Shown: one piece after another, positions 55,810 to 63,509 of the stretch | Layout: every line of letters begins with the position of its first letter | How positions within the stretch are numbered: the first letter of the stretch is position 1 | Source: Pseudomonas reidholzensis | Lineage (GTDB): Bacteria > Pseudomonadota > Gammaproteobacteria > Pseudomonadales > Pseudomonadaceae | Assembly: GCF_900536025.1 (NCBI RefSeq) | Contig: NZ_UNOZ01000037.1 | Coordinates: forward strand, 62,001 to 126,000 | Reading direction: 5' to 3' | Length of the DNA stretch: 64,000 nt | The notes under the pieces: generated by a model | The model's database searches: none | What the model was told of the DNA's origin: nothing | The model's input: only the letters and a program-made list of their open reading frames with translations | Made by a program: the position numbers and the translations under genes

Positions 55810-56595
55810 TCAGGCCGTGCGCGCCCGTCGCCGGTACTGCTCCGGGGTGCACTGGGCCTGGCGCTGGAACATCGCGATGAACGCCGAGGCGCTGCTGTAG
55901 CCAAGGTCGAAGGCGATCGCCTGGATCGGCGTGCCGGCCTCCAGCGCTTCGATCGCACGCAGGAAGCGCAGGCGCAGGCGCCACTCGCCAAAGCTCATGC
56001 CCAGCTCGCGCACGAACTGCCGGGCCAGGGTCCGCTCGCTGACATGCAGGCGGGCGGCCCAGTCGGCCAGCGGGCGCTGGTCGCCGGGTTCGGCGCTGAG
56101 TGCCTCGAGTACCTGACCGAGGCCCTCGCTGCGGGCGAACGGCAGGTAGCAGGCCTGGGTCGGCGACAGCTGCAACTGGTCGAGCAGGACCTCTACCAGG
56201 CGTTGATCGCGCGCGTCCTGCGCGACGGTGAGGTCGCGCCGGGCGAAGTCGCCGAGGATCGCCTTGAGGATATCGCTGATCTCCAGGCTGCACGGTTGCG
56301 CGGGCAGCGAGCGGCACAGGTCGCGGTGCAGGTAGACCGAGCGGTAGACGATGGCCTGCGGGTTGTAGCAGCCGTGCTCGGTGGCCGGCGGGACCCACAC
56401 CGCGTAGCTCGGCGGCGAAACGAAGCGCTGGCCGGCGACGTCCAGGTGCATCACGCCGTGGGCGGCGTAGTTGAGCTGGCCCCACGCGTGGCAATGAGGC
56501 GCGCTGATGGTGTCGGCGCTGAATTCGTCGTAGCGAAAGTAGACCGGGGCGGGGAGCTGGTCGAACTGGGGGATCTCGAGGTATTTACCGGTCAT
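55810..56595 (-). CDS. AraC family transcriptional regulator with cupin-like N-terminus
   Basis: The regulator has 261 residues. The N-terminal half is a cupin-type sensor (SAPHCHAWGQLNYAAHGVM, PPATEHGCYNP). The C-terminal half holds two helix-turn-helix motifs (DWAARLHVSERTLARQF and IAFDLGYSSASAFIAMFQR). The ATG at 56595 follows GGAAG. It is divergent from an EamA transporter gene, which it may control. Confidence 0.9.
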   Translation of the reverse strand: MTGKYLEIPQFDQLPAPVYFRYDEFSADTISAPHCHAWGQLNYAAHGVMHLDVAGQRFVSPPSYAVWVPPATEHGCYNPQAIVYRSVYLHRDLCRSLPAQPCSLEISDILKAILGDFARRDLTVAQDARDQRLVEVLLDQLQLSPTQACYLPFARSEGLGQVLEALSAEPGDQRPLADWAARLHVSERTLARQFVRELGMSFGEWRLRLRFLRAIEALEAGTPIQAIAFDLGYSSASAFIAMFQRQAQCTPEQYRRRARTA

Positions 56596-56670
56596 GTCTG
56601 CTTCCAGGCACAGGTTGTCTGGATACAAGTATAGGCGTGCAGACAGTCAGCGGATAATGCGCGACAACCT

Positions 56671-56773
56671 GGGGGCGCTTTGCGCCCCTTTCGCGACACA
56701 AGGCCGCTCCCACAGGATTGCGCGGTCCTTGTGGGAGCGGCCTTGTGTCGCGAAAGGGGCGCAAAGCGGCCCC
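56671..56773. repeat. Long inverted repeat of the ACACAAGGCCGC REP variant
   Basis: GGGGCGCTTTGCGCCCC followed by TTTCGCGACACAAGGCCGC and CTCCCACAGGA is mirrored, nearly perfectly, by the sequence from 56726 to 56773. It lies in the divergent promoter region between the AraC regulator and EamA genes. Confidence 0.9.
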
Positions 56774-56807
56774 ACGATCTTCGCTACAGCACAAGAGCAC
56801 CTGCTAG

Positions 56808-57701
56808 ATGAACTACACCTTCCCGCTGCTGGCCATCCTTATCTGGGCCGGCAACACCGTCGTCACCAAGCTCTCGGCCGGGGCCATCTCCCCGGCCGAG
56901 ATCGGCTTCTACCGCTGGCTCCTGGCCGGCCTGCTGTTCACCCCGTTCCTGCTGCCCAAGGTCTGGCACAACCGCGCGGCAATCCGCCCGCACCTGGGCA
57001 AGGTGTTCATCCTCGGCATCCTCGGCATGGCCCTGTATCAGAGCCTGGCCTACTTCGCCGCCAGCATCACCAGCGCGACCAACATGGGCATCATCCTGTC
57101 GCTGATGCCCCTGATGTCGCTGGCCCTGGCGATCGCCTGGCTGGGCCAGCGGCTGACCTTTGGCGCCCTGCTCGGCGCACTGGTGTCGTTGGTCGGCGTA
57201 CTCGAAGTGGTTTCCGCCGGCCAGCCGCTGGCCCTGCTCGACCAAGGCCTGAACCGCGGTGACCTGCTGATGCTGGTGGCCACCTTCGCCTATGCCCTGT
57301 ACAGCGTTCTGCTGAAGAAATGGCAATTGCGCCTGCCGCCGTTGCAGCTGCTGTACCTGCAGGTACTGGTCGCGATCATCGTGCTGCTGCCGGCGTTCCT
57401 GTTCGCCAGCAAGACCGGGCTCGATGCGCACAACATCGGCCTGGTGCTGTACGCCTGCGTACTGGCCTCGATGGTCGCCCCGCTGCTGTGGATGCAGGCC
57501 GTGCACCGCCTGGGGCCGAGCCGCACGACGCTGTTCTTCAACCTGCTGCCGGTGGTTACCGCGCTGATCGCGGCCTGGGTACTGGACGAGGAACTGGCCA
57601 GCTACCACCTCTACGGCGGCCTGCTGACCCTGGCCGGGGTGCTCATCGCCGAACGCTGGACCACCCCCGTGCGCCGCGCCGCTACAGCCCCGCAGCCTTG
57701 A
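56808..57701 (+). CDS. EamA/DMT superfamily transporter
   Basis: A 297-residue protein with ten helices in two EamA repeats. The first repeat has the typical ILIWAGNTVVTKLS and EIGFYRWLLAGLLF, the second SVLLKKWQLRLPPLQLLYLQ and LGPSRTTLFFNLLPVVTALIA. Such proteins export amino acids or small metabolites. Its last 20 bases overlap the 3' end of the convergent lipase gene. The adjacent divergent AraC regulator is a plausible controller. Confidence 0.9.
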   Translation: MNYTFPLLAILIWAGNTVVTKLSAGAISPAEIGFYRWLLAGLLFTPFLLPKVWHNRAAIRPHLGKVFILGILGMALYQSLAYFAASITSATNMGIILSLMPLMSLALAIAWLGQRLTFGALLGALVSLVGVLEVVSAGQPLALLDQGLNRGDLLMLVATFAYALYSVLLKKWQLRLPPLQLLYLQVLVAIIVLLPAFLFASKTGLDAHNIGLVLYACVLASMVAPLLWMQAVHRLGPSRTTLFFNLLPVVTALIAAWVLDEELASYHLYGGLLTLAGVLIAERWTTPVRRAATAPQP

Positions 57702-58572
57702 GCCGGGCCGCGTGCTCGGTGAACAGGCGCACCGGTTCGGCGCCCTTGCCCACTGCGCCGAGCGACTGGTTGACGATGTCCAGGTGGTCGAGCGGGTAGT
57801 CGTCGCCGATCACCTGCCCGAGGTGCGAGCTGCTGCGCCCGACCATGCCGTCGCACTGGCCCTGCTCGCGCTCGAAGCTGCGGGCGAACAGGCGGCAGAA
57901 GCGGTTGCTGCCGTCGAAGCGATTGCGCCCCTGGTCGGTGAGCCCGGGTTGCAGTGTGCCGGACCAGGAGTAGTACCTCACGGCATTGACCTCGTACGGC
58001 CCTTCCCCGCCCCACACCTCGGGCAACCCCTGTGGATACGCCAGGTTGAAGCGGGCCACGCCATGGTGGGTAAGGGACTGGTGCGAGGCGTGCACATCAA
58101 CGGGCAGCGGGTCGCGCCGCCAACCGGTCTCCAGCCACACCAGCAGCACCGCCAGGCCATGCAATACGGCTTTGAGGATGCGCCCGTGAGGTGAGTCGCC
58201 TGGTGCCTTGTGGTCAAGGTAATCGGCGAGTTCCGAGCCATGGTTGGGCCCGGCGACCGAGGTCACCGACGCCACCCGGTCCGGCCGCTTGGCCGCCGCA
58301 TAGCGCGCAGTCAGCGCGCCCTGGCTGTGGCCGATGAGGTTGACCCGCTCGGCGCCGGTGCGCTGGCAGATGTCTTCGATGATCGCCAGCAACTGCTCAC
58401 CGCGCACTTCGCTGCTGTGCAGCGGTGAGACCTGCACCGGGAACACCTTGGCGCCGCCACGGCGCAGGGCCGGGACGATGCCGAACCAGTAGGGATAGAG
58501 CACCAGCCGGACGAATCCGAGCATGCCCGGCACCAGCACCAATGGGTATCGCGTGGCCAGATCCTGGTTCAT
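57682..58572 (-). CDS. Family I.1-type triacylglycerol lipase without signal peptide
   Basis: A 296-residue alpha/beta hydrolase that matches P. aeruginosa LipA along its length: YPLVLVPGMLGF, SEVRGEQLL, nucleophile Ser83 in GHSQGA, VTSVAGPNHGSELAD, RYYSWSGT, catalytic Asp region CDGMVGRSSSHLG and catalytic His in YPLDHLDIVNQ. It differs in two ways. There is no signal peptide: the ATG at 58572, after GGAAGGGCG, starts directly at MNQDLATRYP. The cysteine that in LipA lies before SSHLG is replaced by Arg. No lipase foldase gene is nearby. It may be a cytoplasmic esterase. Confidence 0.88.
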   Translation of the reverse strand: MNQDLATRYPLVLVPGMLGFVRLVLYPYWFGIVPALRRGGAKVFPVQVSPLHSSEVRGEQLLAIIEDICQRTGAERVNLIGHSQGALTARYAAAKRPDRVASVTSVAGPNHGSELADYLDHKAPGDSPHGRILKAVLHGLAVLLVWLETGWRRDPLPVDVHASHQSLTHHGVARFNLAYPQGLPEVWGGEGPYEVNAVRYYSWSGTLQPGLTDQGRNRFDGSNRFCRLFARSFEREQGQCDGMVGRSSSHLGQVIGDDYPLDHLDIVNQSLGAVGKGAEPVRLFTEHAARLKAAGL

Positions 58573-58635
58573 CGCCCTTCCCTCTTCCGTGATCAGTCGG
58601 CCAACACTAGCGCCCCGTTGATGAACATCGCAATC

Positions 58636-58663
58636 GAACTCCTGACGCGCCGCGCGGTTCCAA
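58636..58663 (+). promoter_or_regulatory. Possible AlgU/RpoE-type promoter of osmE
   Basis: GAACTC at 58636-58641 and TCCAA at 58659-58663 are separated by 17 bases, close to the AlgU pattern GAACTT-N16-17-TCTGA. The start of transcription would lie about 25 bases before the osmE ATG. Confidence 0.4.
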
Positions 58664-58694
58664 ACCAAACAGACCCTGAGCAAGGAGCGGGACC

Positions 58695-59036
58695 ATGTAC
58701 AAGCAGACCCTGGCAATCCTTCTGGCCAGCGCCACCCTGGCCGCCTGCGGCAGCCGTCCGGAAAACCCGGTGGACTACGTCACCTACCGTGATGAGCCGC
58801 TGGTCAAGCAGGTCGAGAACGGCATGACCATGCAGAAGGTCATCGCGATCGGCGGTAGCCCGTCCATGGTCATCGACCTGCCGCATGGCGGTACCTGCAA
58901 CGACTACATCCTCAACCGCGACGGCCACCAGCAGCCGTACTACGTGCGCTTCGATGCCACGGGCCACGTCGACGCCAAGGGCTTCAAGACGTGCAAGCAA
59001 CGAGAAGAGGACAAGGAAGCCGTTTCTGGCACCTGA
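58695..59036 (+). CDS. osmE: Osmotically inducible lipoprotein OsmE
   Basis: The lipoprotein has 113 residues. The signal ends in lipobox LAAC with Cys18. The SmpA/OmlA-like domain matches E. coli OsmE: PLVKQVENGMTMQKVIAIGG, GTCNDYILNRDG and FDATGHVDAKGFKTC. OsmE is an osmotic and stationary-phase induced envelope lipoprotein of unknown role. A GGAGCGGGACC segment serves as ribosome-binding site. Confidence 0.92.
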   Translation: MYKQTLAILLASATLAACGSRPENPVDYVTYRDEPLVKQVENGMTMQKVIAIGGSPSMVIDLPHGGTCNDYILNRDGHQQPYYVRFDATGHVDAKGFKTCKQREEDKEAVSGT

Positions 59037-59079
59037 GCCCTCCTGACACCCTGACCACCCTGATTCTTCGGAGATGACC

Positions 59080-59610
59080 ATGAGCAACGTTGAACTGACC
59101 GATGTACAAACCCTGCGCCAGCGTGCCCGCCAGCACGTCGAGCAAGGGGCAGTGACCGAAGGCTACAGCGCTGATCGCGAGAAGATCCTGCGTGTGCTCA
59201 ACGAGTCACTGGCGACCGAGCTGGTCTGTGTCCTGCGTTACAAGCGCCATTACTTTATGGCCAGCGGGATCAAGGCCAGTGTTGCCGCCAAGGAGTTTCT
59301 CGAACATGCCAACCAGGAAGCCGAGCATGCCGACAAGCTCGCCGAGCGCATCGTCCAGCTCGGTGGCGAACCGGATTTCAACCCGGACAACCTGACCAAG
59401 AACTCGCATGCGCAGTACGTGGCGGGTAACTCGCTCAAAGAGATGGTGCTGGAAGACCTGGTGGCCGAGCGCATCGCGATCGACAGCTACCGCGAGATCA
59501 TCCAGTTCATTGGCGAGAGCGACCCGACTACCCGGCGCATCTTCGAAGACATCCTGGCCCAGGAAGAAGAGCATGCCGATGATATGGCGGATCTGCTGCA
59601 AGGCCTGTAA
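59080..59610 (+). CDS. Ferritin-like (bacterioferritin-family) protein
   Basis: A 176-residue four-helix protein. Likely di-iron ligands are seen in LATELVCVLRYKRHYF, EHANQEAEHADKLAERI, EDLVAERIAIDSY and ILAQEEEHADDMADLL, which fit the ferritin/Dps-like ExxH patterns. It should store or detoxify iron. The start at 59080 (MSNVELT) has GGAG 7 bases upstream; the ATG at 59074 lies too close to it. It follows osmE by 43 bases. Confidence 0.87.
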   Translation: MSNVELTDVQTLRQRARQHVEQGAVTEGYSADREKILRVLNESLATELVCVLRYKRHYFMASGIKASVAAKEFLEHANQEAEHADKLAERIVQLGGEPDFNPDNLTKNSHAQYVAGNSLKEMVLEDLVAERIAIDSYREIIQFIGESDPTTRRIFEDILAQEEEHADDMADLLQGL

Positions 59611-59615
59611 TTGCT

Positions 59616-59660
59616 GAGGGCGCTTTGCGCCCTTTGCGCGACACAAGGCCGCTCCCACAG
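59616..59660. repeat. Single REP half of the ACACAAGGCCGC variant
   Basis: GGGCGCTTTGCGCCC palindrome followed by TTTGCGCGACACAAGGCCGC and CTCCCACAG, a solitary half with no inverted partner. It lies after the ferritin-like gene and before the convergent AsmA-family gene. Confidence 0.8.
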
Positions 59661-59694
59661 ATACGGCGCACGCTTGCAAAGCGGCGCCGTATTT

Positions 59695-61758
59695 TCATTT
59701 CCTGGTTTTCACCGCCGCCGGTGCCTTGCCCGCACGCATCTGCTCGAGCAACGGCGTGCACTGGTTCGGCACATCGCCACTGGGCGCGATCAGCGCCAGC
59801 AAGCCCGCCGCCGGCCCGATCGCCACACCCAGCGCAACCATCCCCGCGCCGCGCAAGGCCAGCGGCACGGCTTGCACGCCGGCACTGGGCTTGGCGAACG
59901 GCCCGCGCACATACAGCGGTGAGCGCAGCGAGAACAGCCGCAGCCCCTTGGACTCAGGGGTGATCTTCAGGTCCAGGCGTTCGCTGGCAAAGTTGGCCGT
60001 GCCGTCGACATAGATGATCGCGTTCTCGGTATCGAAGAGGAACAACCGGGTGGTCGCCAGGCCGTCCTTGATGCCGACATCCGCCGCCGCGCAGTTGATC
60101 TTCACATCCTTGTCACCGAACAGTTTGCCGACCACATAGTTGCCGACGTTGAGCCCGGCAATTTCCATCAGGTCGCGGCTGATCGCACCGTCGTTGATCA
60201 ACAGGCGCATGTCACCATTCGATGTCCCCAGCAAGGCCGCCACCGAGTTACCCCGACCGCGCAGGTCAGCGTCGCCGTTGAGCTCGCCGAAGCTGGTCTG
60301 CATCGGCGCAAAGCCTGGGAACAGCTGTTTGAGCTTGAAGCCGCGCGCGGTCAGCTTGGCGCTGCCCTGCAGCGGCACACTGCGCCCGTCCAGGCGAACG
60401 TTCGAGGCCAGGTTGCCGCCGGCCACGCCAAAGCGCAGCGGCTGCAGGCGCAGGAGGCCGTCGTCGAGAATCACATGGGCGCTGAGGTCATTGAACGGCA
60501 ACTGCTCGCTGTGGACGATCCGCTTGCCGCTGAAGGTGACGTCGGCGTCCATCGCCCGCCAGCGCTCGGTCCGAAACTCCTCGACGGGCAGGACCTTGCC
60601 GGTCGGCTGCTTGCTGGCACCGCCACGGGCCTTTTGCTCGGTATTGGAGTCCGCGCCGATCAACGGCGCCAGGTCCTTGAACAGCAGTTGGTTGGACACC
60701 AGCTTGCCGGACAACCTGGGCCGCGGCTTACTGGCGACAAAGGCCAGGTCGCCATGAATATCGCTGTCGCCGATCTTGCCGTTGAAACCCTGATAGTTGA
60801 ACTGTGCGCCCTCGGCGGCATGCAGGTTGGCCGTCAGGTGGCCGTCGGTGGCGTAGGCCGGGGTGTCCGGCAGGGTCACCCCGGTCAACGGGAACAGGTT
60901 GCCCAGGCTGCTGCCCGACAGACGCAGGCGCAGGTCGAGCGCGCCGAGGTTGCGCGGGTCGGTCAGGGTACCGGCGAGCACCACGTGGGTGTCGGCGATG
61001 CGCACATCGGCCTGCAGCGGGAACGGCTGGCTGGCGTCCTGCAGCTCCAGCAGGCCGCCGATCTTGCCGGTGCCGGAGACAGGCTGGTCCTTGTAGCGCC
61101 CCTTGGCCTTGAGACCGAACGCGTAGTCCTGGGCGCCAGCGGCTTTCTCGGCGCTGGCCTTGCCGACGATCTCGCTGAACGGGATCGGCTTGCCGAGCGG
61201 GTCGATCTGCACCTTCATGCGGGTGTTCAGGGTCTGGTCGTCGAAGCTGACGTTGCCTTGGTCGAAACCGATGGCACCGATGTCCAGCACCCATTTCGAG
61301 GGTTCGGCATTTTCATCCTTGGGGCCGAAGTCGAACGTCCAGTTGGCCCGGCCATCGGCCAGCCGGGTCAGGCTGGCGTTGGGCTGGGTCAGGTCGATGC
61401 GCGGGATGACGATCCGCTGGAAGATCAGCGGCAACGGTGCCAGGCGAAACTCGACACGCTCGAGGCCGACCATCTGCGGCGTCTTGGCCCACTCCGGGTT
61501 GCCCAAGGTCAGGTCTTCGGCGATGAAGTGCGGCCACGGCACCCAGGCCCGCCACCCGCCCTCCTCGGGCTCGGTGCGCCATTGCACGGCGAGGTTGCCG
61601 TTGATCGCGAAGGGGCGGTGCAAGGCCTCGGAGACCTTTTCGTTGAGCAGCGGCTTGGCCCGGTTCCAATCGAACGTGGCGATGACCACCACCAGTATCG
61701 CCAGCACGGTGACAAGGCTGGTGAAGATCCAGGTGAAGATTCTGGCAGGGCGCGTCAT
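59695..61758 (-). CDS. AsmA family protein
   Basis: The product has 687 residues. One N-terminal transmembrane helix (about 8-28, TWIFTSLVTVLAILVVVIATF shortened) anchors a long beta-rich periplasmic domain. The N-terminal AsmA domain has DWNRAKPLLNEKVSEALHRP and LTLGNPEWAKTPQM; the C-terminal part has GELNGDADLRGRGNSVAALL and LLINDGAISRDLMEIAGL. AsmA-like proteins are implicated in outer-membrane homeostasis and lipid transport. The ATG at 61758 follows CAGGAGA. Confidence 0.9.
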   Translation of the reverse strand: MTRPARIFTWIFTSLVTVLAILVVVIATFDWNRAKPLLNEKVSEALHRPFAINGNLAVQWRTEPEEGGWRAWVPWPHFIAEDLTLGNPEWAKTPQMVGLERVEFRLAPLPLIFQRIVIPRIDLTQPNASLTRLADGRANWTFDFGPKDENAEPSKWVLDIGAIGFDQGNVSFDDQTLNTRMKVQIDPLGKPIPFSEIVGKASAEKAAGAQDYAFGLKAKGRYKDQPVSGTGKIGGLLELQDASQPFPLQADVRIADTHVVLAGTLTDPRNLGALDLRLRLSGSSLGNLFPLTGVTLPDTPAYATDGHLTANLHAAEGAQFNYQGFNGKIGDSDIHGDLAFVASKPRPRLSGKLVSNQLLFKDLAPLIGADSNTEQKARGGASKQPTGKVLPVEEFRTERWRAMDADVTFSGKRIVHSEQLPFNDLSAHVILDDGLLRLQPLRFGVAGGNLASNVRLDGRSVPLQGSAKLTARGFKLKQLFPGFAPMQTSFGELNGDADLRGRGNSVAALLGTSNGDMRLLINDGAISRDLMEIAGLNVGNYVVGKLFGDKDVKINCAAADVGIKDGLATTRLFLFDTENAIIYVDGTANFASERLDLKITPESKGLRLFSLRSPLYVRGPFAKPSAGVQAVPLALRGAGMVALGVAIGPAAGLLALIAPSGDVPNQCTPLLEQMRAGKAPAAVKTRK

Positions 61759-62098
61759 TGCGTAATTCTCCTGACTGCATGGCACACGGCGAGCGCGACG
61801 ATGGCACTTAGTATGTCGGACTGATGAAAAGCCGCTGGGTTTAATCCAAACACGCATGATACCGAGGATTTTCCTGACAGCCTGCTCAGCTTTCGACCTG
61901 CCAGCGAGGGCGGGCTGACCTGCCACGCCCGCCATCACTTAGCCACCTAAGGCCTCGCAAACACTGTGCTAGAGCCCTCCTCGACCAGTATCAATGCGGT
62001 CGATTGTTACCATTATCCTTATGAACTTTTCTCTGGAGTTACCGGGAGTAGCATTGGCTCCGTACCCACTTTCCAGCCCCCCAGAGGAGCACCGAATC
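61759..62098. other. Intergenic region, divergent promoters not resolved
   Basis: 340 bases between the AsmA-family gene (minus) and the repeat-protein gene (plus). It must contain both promoters. No hairpin, REP or clear sigma-factor site was identified; a short AT-rich stretch at about 62000-62030 is the likeliest promoter area for the plus-strand gene. Confidence 0.5.
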
Positions 62099-62554
62099 AT
62101 GAAACGCCACCTGCTGCTGAGCCTGACCCTGACCCTCGCCGCCACCAGCGCTTTTGCCCTGCCGGCCCAGGACCAACACCTGACCGCCGAATCCCGCTCG
62201 AGCTCGGCGACCGTTGCCCAGCCCCTGAACACCCTGGCCGAAGGCGGCGCTGAACGCCTGCAAGAACGTGCCGGGCGTGTTGCCGAAGGTGGCTCGGATC
62301 GCTTGATCGAACGCAGTGGTCGCGTAGCCGAAGGTGGCTCGGATCGCCTGATCGAACGCAGTGGCCGCGTCGCCGAAGGTGGCTCGGATCGCCTGATCGA
62401 ACGCAGTGGTCGCGTCGCCGAAGGTGGCTCGGATCGCCTGATCGAACGCGGTGGTCGGGTCGCTGAAGGTGGCTCTGATCGCCTGATCGAACGCAGTGGT
62501 CGGGTCGCTGAAGGTGGCTCTGATCGCCTGGTTGAAATCAGCCGTGTGAGCTGA
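62099..62554 (+). CDS. Secreted protein with tandem 15-residue repeats
   Basis: A 151-residue protein with a signal peptide (about 1-20, ending FALPA). The mature part is built from six copies of a 15-residue unit, RVAEGGSDRLIERSG, after one degenerate copy (TLAEGGAERLQERAG), encoded by near-identical 45-bp DNA repeats. The last unit is cut short and ends in ISRVS. Function is unknown; similar proteins in Pseudomonas have been given vague names such as phage infection protein, which I would not trust. GAGGAG precedes the ATG at 62099. A strong terminator follows. Confidence 0.8.
   Translation: MKRHLLLSLTLTLAATSAFALPAQDQHLTAESRSSSATVAQPLNTLAEGGAERLQERAGRVAEGGSDRLIERSGRVAEGGSDRLIERSGRVAEGGSDRLIERSGRVAEGGSDRLIERGGRVAEGGSDRLIERSGRVAEGGSDRLVEISRVS
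62245..62535 (+). repeat. 45-bp tandem repeats inside the coding sequence
   Basis: Six consecutive copies of a 45-bp unit containing GAAGGTGGCTCGGATCGCCT differ by a few bases each (GATCGCTTG versus GATCGCCTG, TCGGAT versus TCTGAT). The reading frame is kept, since 45 is a multiple of three. Confidence 0.9.
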
Positions 62555-62603
62555 TCGCCATGGTCGAAAAGAACAATCCAAGACACTGCGCCTGCTACCC
62601 TCC

Positions 62604-62635
62604 AAGCCCGGTCCATTGACCGGGCTTCGTTTTTC
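62604..62635 (+). terminator. Rho-independent terminator after the repeat-protein gene
   Basis: AAGCCCGGTC pairs perfectly with GACCGGGCTT around CATT, followed by CGTTTTT. Confidence 0.9.
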
Positions 62636-62675
62636 TATCCAGAATGCGCAGTCGTACAGCCACAGAATCCTCGCC

Positions 62676-63308
62676 ATGCTGCCTCGCGCCGAACAGAAGC
62701 TACAGACCCGACAGGCCCTGCTGGATGCCGCCTGCCAGCTCATGGAGAGCGGCCGCGGGTTCGGCGGCATCAGCTTGCGTGAAGTGGCCAAGGCCGCCGG
62801 CATCGTGCCCACCGGCTTTTATCGACACTTCCCGGACATGGACGCGTTGGGCCTGGCCCTGGTCGAAGAGGTCGACGTGACCTTCCGCCGGACCATCCGC
62901 CTGGTGCGCCAGAACGAATTCGAGCTGGGCGGCATCACCGACGCGTCGGTACGGATCTTTCTCGACGTGGTCGCGGCTCACCGCGCCCAGTTCCTGTTCC
63001 TCGCCCGCGAGCAGTACGGCGGCTCGCAGCCGGTGCGTCAGGCAATCGCCCGCTTGCGCCTGGACATCAGTTCCGACCTGGCCACCGACCTTGCGCGCAT
63101 GCCGCGCTGGCAGCACCTCGACGCGGCCGCCCTGGAAGTGATGGCAGACCTGGTGGTGAAAACGGTGTTCGCTACCCTGCCCGAGCTGATCGACAGCCCT
63201 GATCCGCAGCTGGCACAACCGATGAGCGCGCAGGAAAAGATCACCCAGCAGTTGCGCTTCATCTTTGTCGGCGCGCGTCACTGGCAAGGCTTGAGCACCT
63301 CCGGCTGA
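62676..63308 (+). CDS. TetR family repressor of the DesT/FabR type
   Basis: The protein has 210 residues. The N-terminal helix-turn-helix reads FGGISLREVAKAAGIVPTGF then YRHFPDMDALGLALVEEVD, and the start RAEQKLQTRQALLDAA is the DesT/FabR pattern. These regulators sense the ratio of unsaturated to saturated acyl-CoA and control desaturase or fab genes. No desaturase gene is adjacent here, so the target lies elsewhere or beyond the window. The ATG at 62676 gives the family N-terminus. Confidence 0.85.
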   Translation: MLPRAEQKLQTRQALLDAACQLMESGRGFGGISLREVAKAAGIVPTGFYRHFPDMDALGLALVEEVDVTFRRTIRLVRQNEFELGGITDASVRIFLDVVAAHRAQFLFLAREQYGGSQPVRQAIARLRLDISSDLATDLARMPRWQHLDAAALEVMADLVVKTVFATLPELIDSPDPQLAQPMSAQEKITQQLRFIFVGARHWQGLSTSG

Positions 63309-63335
63309 TCCCATTATCTGCAGGGTCGTCACTGT

Positions 63336-63430
63336 CCTCTTCGCGGGGCAAGCCCGCTCCCACAGGATCTCTGCTGGCCGGGAGAGCGACACAGTACCTG
63401 TGGGAGCGGGCTTGCCCCGCGAAGAGGCCA
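63336..63430. repeat. REP inverted pair
   Basis: CCTCTTCGCGGGGCAAGCCC and GGGCTTGCCCCGCGAAGAGG arms, with CCACAGG/CCTGTGG cores about 29 bases apart. It lies between the TetR and AGE genes. Confidence 0.9.
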
Positions 63431-63509
63431 GAGCTGGCCGACTACCGCTCCAGCCCCCGTCCGCAGTTCTGCTACCATGGCGCACTGCCCGATTGCGACG
63501 AGCGCATCC

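Noticed and set aside
59074..59079. ATG at 59074 as start of the ferritin-like gene
   Set aside because: The GGAG Shine-Dalgarno sequence ends one base before it; the ATG at 59080 has proper spacing.
62245..62535. CRISPR array
   Set aside because: Repeats are contiguous 45-bp units without spacers, and they code for a regular peptide in frame behind a signal peptide.
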